A stretch of DNA of 36,309 nt from an uncultured Porphyromonadaceae bacterium (lineage in GTDB: Bacteria; Bacteroidota; Bacteroidia; Bacteroidales; Barnesiellaceae_A): contig UQMR01000018.1 in the NCBI GenBank assembly GCA_900542255.1, positions 1-36,309 of the forward strand, read 5' to 3'. Positions 8,097 through 16,455 of the stretch are shown here, one piece after another. Every line of letters starts with the position of its first letter. Position 1 is the first letter of the stretch. A model generated the notes under the pieces. The model ran no database searches. It had not been told where the DNA came from and saw only the letters and a list, made by a program, of their open reading frames with translations. Both the position numbers and the translations under genes were made by a program.

Positions 8097-9404
8097 TTAG
8101 CTTTCAAGCAGCTTTACGGCGTCTACATATTGAGCGATACCGGCTGCTACCTGTTTGGCGGCTTTCATGGCAAGCACCACCGTTTGCGGATGGTGTACTA
8201 CGTCGCCTCCGGCAAATACGCCTTTGCGGGTCGTCATGCCATAGGGACGCTCCTTGATGATTACATATCCGTATTTGTCGACGTCGATACCCGTGGTGGT
8301 CGATACGATACGATTGGCAGGTCGCGACCCGATGGCAAGGAAAATACGGTCGAAAGGAATCTCTTTTTCGCCTTCGGGCGTGTCGGCACGGATGCCTGTT
8401 ACTTTGCCATCGTCGTTGCCGATAAACTCCTTGGTCGATGTTTCCCACAAGAATTTGATGCCTTCGTTTACGGCCTCCTGATATTCGGTGGGTGTGGCCG
8501 ACATCTCGGCTTCGGTGCGGTGGTATATTACCGAGACGCTTGCAGCCCCCATACGCAAAGCGGTGCGTGCGGCATCCATGGCTACATTGCCGCAGCCTAT
8601 GATACCTACATTTTCGCCTATCTTCATGGGAACGTGCGAACGGTCTACTATATTTTGGTTGTAGATGCTCACCATGTGCAGCAAGTATGACGATTGTACG
8701 ATACCATGCAGCTTGGCGCCGGGTACATTCAGGTCGTTAGGCAGCGAGGTTCCTGTGCCAATAAAAATGGCGTCGTATCCCATTTCGAACATTTGGTCGA
8801 CCGTGATGTCGCGGCCTACAACACATTTGAGGACGAACGTCACGCCCAAAGCCTCTATTTTTTCTATCTCTTTGCGTACTACCGCTTTGGGCAAACGGTA
8901 TTCGGGGATGCCATACATCAACACGCCGCCGGCCTCCTCTTGGCTGTCGAATATCGTCACGCCGAAACCCTGTCGCGCCAAATCGCCGGCAACGGTCAGT
9001 CCGGCAGGACCTGAACCTATTACCGCTACCTTGCCACGTGTTTTTTGGGGTACCCTCTCTCTGAGCAGCTCCATATCGGTATCGAAATCAGCTACAAATC
9101 GTTCCAATTTGCCTATTTGTATGCCTTTCCCTTTGGCATACAAGATACAGTGTCCTTGGCATTGGTTTTCGTGAGGGCAAACGCGACCGCAAATGGCTGG
9201 CAAGTTGCTTTTTTCGTTGATGATGCTCATGGCAGCACCCATGTTTCCCATAGACAGTTGGTGTATGAATCCCGGTATGTCATTCTCTATGGGACAGCCT
9301 TTGCGGCATGATGGATTCTTGCAGTTCAAGCAACGTTTTGCTTCTGTTATGGCCTCTTTAATGCTATAACTTTCGTTGATTTCTTTAAATGTTTTTTGTG
9401 TCAT
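8097..9404 (-). CDS. gltD: NADPH-dependent glutamate synthase small-subunit-like oxidoreductase
   Basis: A 435-residue flavoprotein of the GltD / homotetrameric GltA type. The N-terminus has two cysteine clusters for Fe-S centres (CLNCKNPSCRKGCP and CGRVCPHENQCQGHC). A FAD-binding Rossmann motif follows (VIGSGPAGLTVAGDLA), then an NADPH-binding one (GIIGCGNVAMDAA) and the C-terminal GVFAGGDVV flavin signature. In glutamate synthase this subunit passes electrons from NADPH to the large subunit. Neither a large subunit nor a dihydroorotate-dehydrogenase-like partner is adjacent, so it may act with a distant partner or as a general NADPH:acceptor module. It is monocistronic, with its own -7 box. 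The gene symbol is by family resemblance. Confidence 0.88.
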   Translation of the reverse strand: MTQKTFKEINESYSIKEAITEAKRCLNCKNPSCRKGCPIENDIPGFIHQLSMGNMGAAMSIINEKSNLPAICGRVCPHENQCQGHCILYAKGKGIQIGKLERFVADFDTDMELLRERVPQKTRGKVAVIGSGPAGLTVAGDLARQGFGVTIFDSQEEAGGVLMYGIPEYRLPKAVVRKEIEKIEALGVTFVLKCVVGRDITVDQMFEMGYDAIFIGTGTSLPNDLNVPGAKLHGIVQSSYLLHMVSIYNQNIVDRSHVPMKIGENVGIIGCGNVAMDAARTALRMGAASVSVIYHRTEAEMSATPTEYQEAVNEGIKFLWETSTKEFIGNDDGKVTGIRADTPEGEKEIPFDRIFLAIGSRPANRIVSTTTGIDVDKYGYVIIKERPYGMTTRKGVFAGGDVVHHPQTVVLAMKAAKQVAAGIAQYVDAVKLLES

Positions 9405-9692
9405 AGTTATGTGTTGTTTCCTATTTTGCTATCTTGGCTTTGCAAAATTAGGCCATTTTATCCGTTTTGTTATGATTTAGTGTGTTAAATAATCATATAT
9501 TTATAAGTGCTAATAAATATAGTGTACGAAAAATTTGTTTTTATTGTTTTTATTCACGAATATTGCAATGTAATAATCATGGCATGTCATAGCATAGTAA
9601 AAACAGTTAGAAATCAATTCCTCTGTGACCACTATTATAAATGTTTTGTCATTTTATTGCCGATAGTGTTGTGCTCAGTTATTTTTTGGTTT
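9405..9692. other. AT-rich divergent intergenic region
   Basis: This 288-bp stretch separates the minus-strand glutamate-synthase-like gene from the plus-strand accessory block. It contains the -7 box of the former. For the plus direction I see no exact TAnnTTTG with a proper -33. Any promoter for the accessory block should lie here, but I cannot place it. An open frame upstream of ATG 9693 encodes a hydrophobic stretch; I judge it non-coding because of its strong AT bias. Confidence 0.5.
9443..9450 (-). promoter_or_regulatory. -7 box for the glutamate-synthase-like gene
   Basis: On the minus strand TAATTTTG is an exact TAnnTTTG match, 38 bp upstream of the ATG at 9404. No TTTG sits 19-21 nt upstream, so the -33 element is missing or degenerate. 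Confidence 0.5.
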
Positions 9693-10517
9693 ATGGAAAA
9701 CATATCTTTGGAAAAGGCCATGAAGGCATGGAGCGATGCACAAGACAAAATACGTTCTATCTGCGCGGATACACCGATTGAAGAGCGTAACGAGGCAATT
9801 GCGCTTTGTCGCACATTACATGCAACCTTGAAAAAACACGCCCCGGAGATTGATTATGCCGATTTCCTGGCTGAGTATGCACAGATATTGATGTATGACG
9901 AATCCCTTGTGCAGGAAGAGATAGACCTACAAGAGGAGCTGATAAAGATACGGCAGAGACAAGCCGAGGAAAATCGTGCGAAGTATTTCCCGCGATATAC
10001 GAACGGCCTGTTTTACTTGGGCTATGCCCACCTGCGTGCCGGCAACCCGCGGGAAGCCATGGTATATATGGAGCAGGCCGTGGAAAACGAGCGCGTCATA
10101 AGCCGTGAGATGCCCGAAGCCAGAACCAACGGCTTGGCAGTGGCAACTTATATGCTGGCTCATACATACAATACGTTCGCGCGTAAAATCTTGGCAGAAG
10201 ATACCTACAAAGAGGCTCTTATCGAATATAAAGCTCTTGCCGACAAGACACCCGACAATAAAAAGATATATGAGGTTATGGCTGATATTACGGTCGAATT
10301 TGCCGAATATTATTGGTCTGTACCCCATATAAACAAAGCCTTGGACCGCTATTGGCAGGCCGAGAGTATCTATAAGGAACTATTGCCCGATGAATCGGCA
10401 ATGGCGAAACTCAGAGGATTGTATGAATTGATGATAAAACGGTATCGCTCGATGGGTAACGACGAACAGTGCGACCGATTGAGCAATATGCTGCAAGTTT
10501 GTACTCATACCCAATAA
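9693..10517 (+). CDS. TPR-like helical protein, first gene of accessory block
   Basis: A 274-residue, all-helical, charged protein. The middle (NGLFYLGYAHLRAGNPREAMVYMEQAV and the following AEDTYKEALIEYKAL and KALDRYWQAESIYKELL) has the spacing of tetratricopeptide repeats, which are protein-protein interaction scaffolds. No catalytic motif is visible. I chose ATG 9693 (MENISLEKAM). The frame continues upstream to a GTG at 9507 and an ATG near 9579, and that part would encode a single hydrophobic segment; its very AT-rich composition argues against it, but a membrane-anchored form cannot be excluded. It is 4 bp from the next gene, so they are co-transcribed. In CbxX/CfqX-containing systems such as mycobacterial EccA, TPR units accompany the AAA+ module; here that is only an analogy. 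Confidence 0.75.
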   Translation: MENISLEKAMKAWSDAQDKIRSICADTPIEERNEAIALCRTLHATLKKHAPEIDYADFLAEYAQILMYDESLVQEEIDLQEELIKIRQRQAEENRAKYFPRYTNGLFYLGYAHLRAGNPREAMVYMEQAVENERVISREMPEARTNGLAVATYMLAHTYNTFARKILAEDTYKEALIEYKALADKTPDNKKIYEVMADITVEFAEYYWSVPHINKALDRYWQAESIYKELLPDESAMAKLRGLYELMIKRYRSMGNDEQCDRLSNMLQVCTHTQ

Positions 10518-10521
10518 AACT

Positions 10522-11655
10522 ATGAACTTTATGAAAACGTATGCTATAATCCACGATGCGATAGAGTTGGATACGCTCTATAAAGCAATAGATAAAGAAG
10601 AACTCGAAAAGAAAATAGCGCAATGTTATTGCGACTATTTCTATTTCAGAAAAGAATTAGAGGTCGGTATAAAGTTCAATCCTGCACCCGAAGAGTATTG
10701 GGCGACCAAGCAAAATGTGCTTTTCGAACAATATGGCATCATGTGGCATTCTCCTGCAGAATTGAATACCCAAACGTTGGGAAAGGAGTATTGTGAATAT
10801 ATGCCCGAAGTATGGATCCCTTCTGAGATAGTATCGCTTCGCAAACCGGCAGATTCTACTCTCTTACTTCCGTGGACACATATAGAAGTGGAGCTCTGCC
10901 ATACTATACATGATTTTACTATGACGAATAGAACCTATTCCGGATCTAAGTTAATCCCGAAAGAAAATGTGCGAGAAGGCTCAAACCTGATTTCGTTTTT
11001 CGATTCGTTTTATGATAGTTGGGGGAATATCAATATTGACCATGTTGATAAATATTCCATTTCCGGAAGGTATCAAATGGGCGATTTTACCGCTACGCGA
11101 AAAAAGGGCTTTTGGTCAAAAGAATACGGTATTGCAGGTTATACATCGGGAAGTATAGTAATACAGCTTATGGCCGAAAAAGAGCCTGCATTGCCATTGG
11201 GAAGCGATAAAAGAAAGTTGGTCGTGGCGTCATACAAGCGTGTTGCCATAGATGCTTTTGAGCCTGTCGAGTTGCTGACATTCCCTTTGGATGGTATGTC
11301 CGAAAATTACATTCCCTATGAAGTAGGGGACGAATATACCGATGCTGTGCTCAAACGTATAGTGTGTATGAGCCGGAATTCGGCGGGTATCTCAGGGCAA
11401 ATAGAACTAATGAATGGCGATATCCGTAATTTCTTGCTCGGAACGGGTGAATATTATCGCTATTTGTTCCCCGATGCTTATGTAAAAGTGTCGCTTGTCG
11501 ATGACAATATGGAGAAAGCTATGGTTCCTGCCGACGCTGCCTGTTGTCGTTACTATATGCGGACCATTCCGGCCGAGACAGACGAAAACACCGTGCGAGT
11601 TCCTGCCAAAGGCTGCGGAGAGAGAGTCGATACAGACGATATAATGACGATATAA
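10522..11655 (+). CDS. unknown protein with YW-YGI-W-SP motif
   Basis: I do not recognise this 377-residue protein as a named family. It starts 4 bp after the TPR-like gene; ATG 10522 or 10531 could be used. An N-terminal helical part (residues ~14-50) is followed at residues 59-82 by YWATK..VL...YGIMWHSP..LN. The last gene of the block has a closely similar string at its C-terminus. The rest is predicted mixed alpha/beta, with several aromatic-rich strands and no signal peptide, membrane segment or obvious catalytic triad. The composition is visibly AT-richer than the flanking housekeeping genes. The shared motif suggests a common interaction or binding element in the system; function is unknown. 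Confidence 0.75.
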   Translation: MNFMKTYAIIHDAIELDTLYKAIDKEELEKKIAQCYCDYFYFRKELEVGIKFNPAPEEYWATKQNVLFEQYGIMWHSPAELNTQTLGKEYCEYMPEVWIPSEIVSLRKPADSTLLLPWTHIEVELCHTIHDFTMTNRTYSGSKLIPKENVREGSNLISFFDSFYDSWGNINIDHVDKYSISGRYQMGDFTATRKKGFWSKEYGIAGYTSGSIVIQLMAEKEPALPLGSDKRKLVVASYKRVAIDAFEPVELLTFPLDGMSENYIPYEVGDEYTDAVLKRIVCMSRNSAGISGQIELMNGDIRNFLLGTGEYYRYLFPDAYVKVSLVDDNMEKAMVPADAACCRYYMRTIPAETDENTVRVPAKGCGERVDTDDIMTI

Positions 11656-11738
11656 AAATCATTTTATCCAGAGTATTTGTAATGTGATATTGTATGTCTC
11701 CGAAGCCTGAGTGCGAACCTATAAAATAGAAACATGTT
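11656..11738. other. short intercistronic gap
   Basis: An 83-bp gap inside the accessory block. I see no promoter box or stable hairpin. It leaves open whether the downstream genes are read through from the first two. Confidence 0.3.
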
Positions 11739-11999
11739 ATGTTACTGTCATATTCATACGATGAACATACAACCTACGAGATAGAAGTACCCGATGATAT
11801 GTATGAAGCCGCCCAAAGTAACGACCCCGGAGGGAAAGCAGCTTTGGCTCTTGCTTTGTATATACAAGAAGAAAATTGGGAAGCACTCGAACTGATTGCC
11901 GAGTGGATGCACTGTGCTGCCGACAAAGGAAATGAGGAGGCCGAGGAATGGTTGGAAGATTATTACTTCGACGATGGTGCATGCGACCCTTATTCCTGA
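11739..11999 (+). CDS. small acidic Sel1-repeat-like protein
   Basis: This 86-residue protein is strongly acidic. The segment ALALYIQEENWEALELIAEWMHCAADKGNEEAEEWLEDYY resembles one to one-and-a-half Sel1-like repeats (the AA.KGN.EA...L helix pattern), but it is too short to form a normal solenoid. It starts at an ATG directly preceded by an out-of-frame ATG (11734). It is flanked by 83 bp upstream and 42 bp downstream, in the same direction as its neighbours. A role as a small adaptor or regulator of the kinase/AAA+ proteins is only a guess. Confidence 0.65.
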   Translation: MLLSYSYDEHTTYEIEVPDDMYEAAQSNDPGGKAALALALYIQEENWEALELIAEWMHCAADKGNEEAEEWLEDYYFDDGACDPYS

Positions 12000-12041
12000 A
12001 AATTTTTTGTAACGTTTCGATATAATTAATTACTCTATAAT

Positions 12042-13016
12042 ATGGACCAATATAAATATCAAGAGCAACAGAAGTCCCAAGAGAAACAAAAGAGCGAGGT
12101 CGCTTCGGACGTTCAGTATGGGAAGAAATGCCCCAACTGCGGGCACATGTGCGATATAAATGATACCTTTTGTGTAGAATGTGGCTTCTGCTTGTCGGGA
12201 GGAGAGTGCCCTTCTTGCGGAATTACTGTACAACCCAATTGGGAGATATGTCCTTCATGCGGCCATCCGTTGCATGGCGATGCCTGTTCGTTTTGCGGAG
12301 CGCATTTGGATGAACAGGATACTTTCTGTACCGAGTGCGGTAATCCGCGAGGCGGTATAGAATGCCCGAAATGCCATACCCTGAATTTCCGCAGTTTCTG
12401 TCGGAATTGTAATGAGCCGCTGAATGATATGGCGCAGCGCGAGGTAGAGAAAGCACTCAAAGACCCCAAGTTCCAACGTATGTTGACTTTGGCCAAAGAG
12501 CTTGCTGCATTGGAAGACCAGATTATGGAGGCACAAGAGCAAGGCTCGTCGGAAACAGCACCCGAACTGCCGCAATTGAGCGAAGAAGACAGGGCTATGC
12601 TCGACCAATATAGAGACCTGATTAATATGGTGAGAAATATACCTGACGCGCCCGAGCAGAAACAAGAAAAACCCAAGCAGCAGCAGAAAGAGCGAAAGCA
12701 ACTGTCGGTAAACTCTGTTTCACTCGAAGAGACCATCGCCATATACAAATCGAAGGTGGCCGAGATGCAAAAAGCCATGAGCGAACTTATTCCCGACCCC
12801 GGATCTACACCGCAAGAACAGCGCAACTATTATTCGGCAAGGAAGTTGCCGGTGCTGACTACTCGCAAAGAGCGAGTCCCCGAATATTGGGTATGTAACC
12901 TGTGTGGTTGTTATCATAACCAACCTTCTGAGTGTGCAGAACCTGAGTTGGGCGGAACATGGACGTATAGAGATATTACCGTGGTGGAGAAGACATATCA
13001 ATATCAAGACGAGTAA
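12042..13016 (+). CDS. protein with four tandem zinc ribbons
   Basis: A 324-residue protein. After a Gln/Lys-rich N-terminus come four successive CxxC...CxxC zinc ribbons: Cys 30/33/44/47, 56/59/70/73, 82/85/96/99 and 108/111/120/123. A long charged helical, coiled-coil-prone region with a Gln/Lys linker follows (~residues 128-260), and then a C-terminal CNLCGCYHNQPSEC segment that may bind a fifth metal. Zinc ribbons of this double-ribbon type usually mediate protein or nucleic-acid contacts. The same kind of ribbon opens the large AAA+ protein and the FHA protein downstream, so this is probably a scaffold of the same assembly. It lies 23 bp before the kinase gene. No enzyme domain is seen. 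Confidence 0.85.
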   Translation: MDQYKYQEQQKSQEKQKSEVASDVQYGKKCPNCGHMCDINDTFCVECGFCLSGGECPSCGITVQPNWEICPSCGHPLHGDACSFCGAHLDEQDTFCTECGNPRGGIECPKCHTLNFRSFCRNCNEPLNDMAQREVEKALKDPKFQRMLTLAKELAALEDQIMEAQEQGSSETAPELPQLSEEDRAMLDQYRDLINMVRNIPDAPEQKQEKPKQQQKERKQLSVNSVSLEETIAIYKSKVAEMQKAMSELIPDPGSTPQEQRNYYSARKLPVLTTRKERVPEYWVCNLCGCYHNQPSECAEPELGGTWTYRDITVVEKTYQYQDE

Positions 13017-13039
13017 CTAACGACATATAAATCAACAAG

Positions 13040-16000
13040 ATGAGTAATAATACACAAAACCCTGATAATATCGATAAGACCTTGAAGCCCGATGTGGCCG
13101 CAGATAAGACGTTGAAGCCGGATGTGGCAGTGGCTGACAAGACGTTGAAACCGGATATAATAGACAAAACCTTGAAGCCCGATGCGGCCGCAGATAAAAC
13201 GTTGAAGCCGCAAGCTGTGGCCGATAAAACATTGTCGTCGCAAGTCGCCGATAAGACCTTGCGCCCTGCCGGTAGCGATGCGTCGATAAAGCGAGAAATA
13301 AAAGAGTTGGAAGAGTCATCGAAGGATGTAGAATCCGAATATCTTCTCAACGGTGTTACCTACAAGACGGTGAAAGTGCTCTCTACGTCGTCGGGTGAAG
13401 CCCGTATCTTGTTGGTAGAGAACAAGGGACAGCAATATGTTTTGAAGCTCTACTATTACGGACAACATCCCGACCATGAGATTCTCGAAATGATACATAA
13501 AGTAGCCGGTAGCGGTTTGCTGGTCGATATAATTGCACATGGATATTGGACTAATCCCAAGCGCACCGATGAGCAACTCGACTTTGAGTTGATGAATTAC
13601 TGTTCGGGAGGCTCTCTCGATAAAATCAACTTGCGCGGCAACGAGGAAAAATTCCGGGAGATTGCCATTCGGGCGGCCTCTTCGATAGATTTTCTGAACA
13701 AGCACAATATATTGCACCGCGATATAAAACCCGGTAACTTTTTCTTTACCGACGATTCGCAAACCTCTTTGGTATTGGGTGACTTCGGTATTGCTGTGAA
13801 ATGCCCGCAAAACGGTTCTTGTAGGGTCGATACAGCGCGTACGCCTATATATGCGGCCCCCGAGTTTTATACGCACGTTCCCGGTGAACGTCCCGACATC
13901 GATATAAAGAGTGACTATTATTCGTTAGGTATTACGTTGTTGAGTATATGGATGGGAGAGGCCAATATAGCCGGTAGTGAGTCGGTATTGTTGAAAAACA
14001 AACTCAACGAAACATTGCCGTATCCTACCGATATGTCGGCTCACACGTTGTCATTGATAAAAGCTCTTACCCGGTTGATGCCTAATAAACGTTGCGGATT
14101 TACCGAAATCGTACGTTGGGCAAAAGGTGAAAATATCTTCAAAGATGAAAAGGCCGAGTCCGATGAGGCTCAACTCAACATTGTGTTCAATTCCGGGAAA
14201 AAGCAAGTGGCACATACACCCGAGGAGCTGGCTGCCTTTATGTTGGCCGACCAAGAGCTGGCTATCAAGTATCTTTACACCGGTAAGATAACAAAATGGT
14301 TCAACGACGCCAAACGTCCCGAGCTGGCGGTCAATATAGAGAGCATCGTAGAAACACTCTATCCCAAGGATAAAACTGCCGGATTGTATGCTGCCTGCTA
14401 CATGCTCGATCCGGCCATGCCATATACCGATGTAAAAGGGAAAAAACTCGACAGTACCGAACAGATTGCCCAGTCGTTGGTAGATAACTTTGCACATTAT
14501 AGCAAAGTACTCTCCAATCCCAATGACCCCTTATATATATACCTGAATGTAAGTGGTCTGAAAAGCATTTCCGATACTTATCCCAAACTGTTCAAGGCCG
14601 ATAGCCGCCGAGCTTTGTGGCAACTTATCTATGCTCTCAATCCGCAAGCGCCATTTTACATCTCTATGGAAGATGGCAAGACGGTCGCTTGTAACAACGG
14701 CGATGAGATATTGAAAGCTGTTTACGAATCGGTACCGACAGAAGACAGCTGGGACGATTTGCGTAGCGAAATGTTCTTTGTGTGGTTGGCACAGCGTGAC
14801 CCGGCTGTCGCCGGTAAAATAAGAAGTCGATTGAAAGGACTCGACAACAAAAACATGGCACTTACATGGTATGTTCTGTATTCTCTCAATCCGAAAGTAT
14901 CTTATATGTTGCAATTGGACGAGACTGCGTCCGATTACTACTTTACGCACTCGCAAGTTGCCGACTTTATAAACCTTTGTCTTATCGATTATTTGGTACT
15001 CGATGGCGAGCCCGATACTATCATCAGAAACCTTACGGATATCAAGGACACCCGTCTGTATTATTACTTCAAGTCGAAAGAAATATATGACGACAAGATA
15101 GACTGGATTTCTTATTGTATGGATGTGGAGTCAAAGGAGAATAGTCGCAAGAATGGTCCGTATAGCTGGATTTATGGTGCATTCAAAGCCATCAAAGGCC
15201 TCGACTTCAAACCATATTATTATTTCCCGAAGAGCAAAATTTTGGTTACGTCGTTGGATGAACTGAAAAAAGTTCCGTCGAGCGAAATAAAAGAAGAACT
15301 CGATAAGCGTTATCTTGAAGAGTGGATTGCTACTTTCTTCCAAGAAGACCCGTATGCCGACCTTTCGCAGAAATTTACATACGAGAAGCTCACTGTTAAG
15401 TATCTCGAATTTATAGAGAAACTCGATAAAAAGAATGTCAATGTATCTAATTTCAGAAAGGCTACCACTATCGTAGAAAAAAATAAAAAGAAAGTACGTA
15501 CTGCATACGGGTGGTTCTTATTGATGCGTCTGTTGTTGGGAGTGCTTTGTTTTGTTCCTATCATAGCATTTATTGTAGCCTTGATTTGGTTCGGCTTACC
15601 ATTCGACAGTAATCCGTTGAGCGGATTCTCGGCTCCGGCAATCATAGGAATGACCATATTGTTCTCTTTGGTTGTGTGGTTTGTGGGCGATTTTGACTCT
15701 TGTCTCGGTAGCGTGATAGTAGGAGCGATAGCGGCGGTCGTCGTCTATTATGCCCTCTATTTTGCTCTTGAATTGATAATGCCTGTGGCCCGCTGGATTA
15801 TGGTGGCATTGTTGGCGTTGTTGGGATTCTATATTTTGCGAAGTTGTTATCTCAAATTGCCTACCAAGCGAAGCGCAAACAAATTATTGTTTAACCCCAC
15901 CTTCGAAGAGAGTGGCCTTGAACCTCTGCATTTCACTTACAGAGCCCAAGCCGGTTCTTATTTCGATTCGTCCATAGCCGATGCATCGTTCGATTATGTT

Positions 16001-16447
16001 GATTATTTGAAGAAAAACATGAAGTCGTTTGCTATCAGAGCAATACCTGTTACGCTGTTGGTATGTGGATTGGCATACGTGTTTGTTCTTTTCACGCCGG
16101 CATTGAGCAATGTTCTTCCGTTGAAAGATATGGTGACTGCCGAATCTTCGCTGCAAGGTGAGTGGACCGGTACGTTTGAAGGCCGTCCCGCAACACTCGA
16201 AATTACAGAGGTCGATGGCGACAACCTGAAAGCCGTTATCAACGTACAGTATTCCAATATGATTTCCGAGCAGCTCGAAGGAACGGTCGATATGGAAAAC
16301 ATGCTCATACACTTCGATGACGTAGTGTCGAATGGTAATCTCGATGGCCGTTACGATGCTATATTGAGCGACGACTTGAAGTCGTTCGAGGGAATGTATG
16401 AAAACTATACGACTAAAAAACAGGTAAAAATATCATTTAGCAAATAA
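13040..16447 (+). CDS. membrane Ser/Thr protein kinase with DKTL repeats
   Basis: A 1135-residue Hanks-type kinase. Residues 12-78 hold seven DKTL repeats. The kinase domain spans roughly 105-370. Its glycine loop is degenerate (STSSGEAR), but the rest is intact: Lys136 in VLKLY, Glu147, HRDIKPGN at 226-233, DFG at 248-250 and an APE motif. So it should phosphorylate Ser/Thr. A ~430-residue helical region follows, then about four membrane segments (~825-937), one more near 995-1020, and a ~110-residue beta-rich C-terminus (GEWTGTFEGRPATLEI...). If five segments are real, that last domain faces the periplasm and could sense something there. The gene sits between the ribbon protein and the AAA+ gene (8 bp gap). 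The phosphatase and FHA reader in the block are its likely partners. Confidence 0.9.
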   Translation: MSNNTQNPDNIDKTLKPDVAADKTLKPDVAVADKTLKPDIIDKTLKPDAAADKTLKPQAVADKTLSSQVADKTLRPAGSDASIKREIKELEESSKDVESEYLLNGVTYKTVKVLSTSSGEARILLVENKGQQYVLKLYYYGQHPDHEILEMIHKVAGSGLLVDIIAHGYWTNPKRTDEQLDFELMNYCSGGSLDKINLRGNEEKFREIAIRAASSIDFLNKHNILHRDIKPGNFFFTDDSQTSLVLGDFGIAVKCPQNGSCRVDTARTPIYAAPEFYTHVPGERPDIDIKSDYYSLGITLLSIWMGEANIAGSESVLLKNKLNETLPYPTDMSAHTLSLIKALTRLMPNKRCGFTEIVRWAKGENIFKDEKAESDEAQLNIVFNSGKKQVAHTPEELAAFMLADQELAIKYLYTGKITKWFNDAKRPELAVNIESIVETLYPKDKTAGLYAACYMLDPAMPYTDVKGKKLDSTEQIAQSLVDNFAHYSKVLSNPNDPLYIYLNVSGLKSISDTYPKLFKADSRRALWQLIYALNPQAPFYISMEDGKTVACNNGDEILKAVYESVPTEDSWDDLRSEMFFVWLAQRDPAVAGKIRSRLKGLDNKNMALTWYVLYSLNPKVSYMLQLDETASDYYFTHSQVADFINLCLIDYLVLDGEPDTIIRNLTDIKDTRLYYYFKSKEIYDDKIDWISYCMDVESKENSRKNGPYSWIYGAFKAIKGLDFKPYYYFPKSKILVTSLDELKKVPSSEIKEELDKRYLEEWIATFFQEDPYADLSQKFTYEKLTVKYLEFIEKLDKKNVNVSNFRKATTIVEKNKKKVRTAYGWFLLMRLLLGVLCFVPIIAFIVALIWFGLPFDSNPLSGFSAPAIIGMTILFSLVVWFVGDFDSCLGSVIVGAIAAVVVYYALYFALELIMPVARWIMVALLALLGFYILRSCYLKLPTKRSANKLLFNPTFEESGLEPLHFTYRAQAGSYFDSSIADASFDYVDYLKKNMKSFAIRAIPVTLLVCGLAYVFVLFTPALSNVLPLKDMVTAESSLQGEWTGTFEGRPATLEITEVDGDNLKAVINVQYSNMISEQLEGTVDMENMLIHFDDVVSNGNLDGRYDAILSDDLKSFEGMYENYTTKKQVKISFSK
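13073..13273 (+). repeat. seven in-frame DKTL repeats (9-11 codons each)
   Basis: Degenerate tandem repeat inside the kinase gene. It encodes DKTLKPD-type units with the Thr at residues 14, 24, 35, 44, 54, 64 and 73. The first four are almost identical; the last three drift to KPQ, SSQ and RPA. The DNA units (27-33 bp) share GATAAGACNTTGAAGCC-like cores, so the copy number could change by slippage without breaking the frame. Confidence 0.9.
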
Positions 16448-16455
16448 ATTTCATT

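Noticed and set aside
9507..9692. N-terminal extension of the TPR-like gene encoding a hydrophobic segment
   Set aside because: The stretch is much more AT-rich than the gene, begins with GTG, and has no convincing ribosome-binding context. Kept only as an alternative start.
12113..12826. Minus-strand 237-codon frame rich in Cys and Ser
   Set aside because: It is the complement of the zinc-ribbon protein gene; the Cys/Ser richness follows from the TGC/GGA codons opposite.
13073..13273. Possible CRISPR-like direct repeats
   Set aside because: The repeats are contiguous, in frame, codon-sized and degenerate, without unique spacers; they are protein repeats in the kinase.
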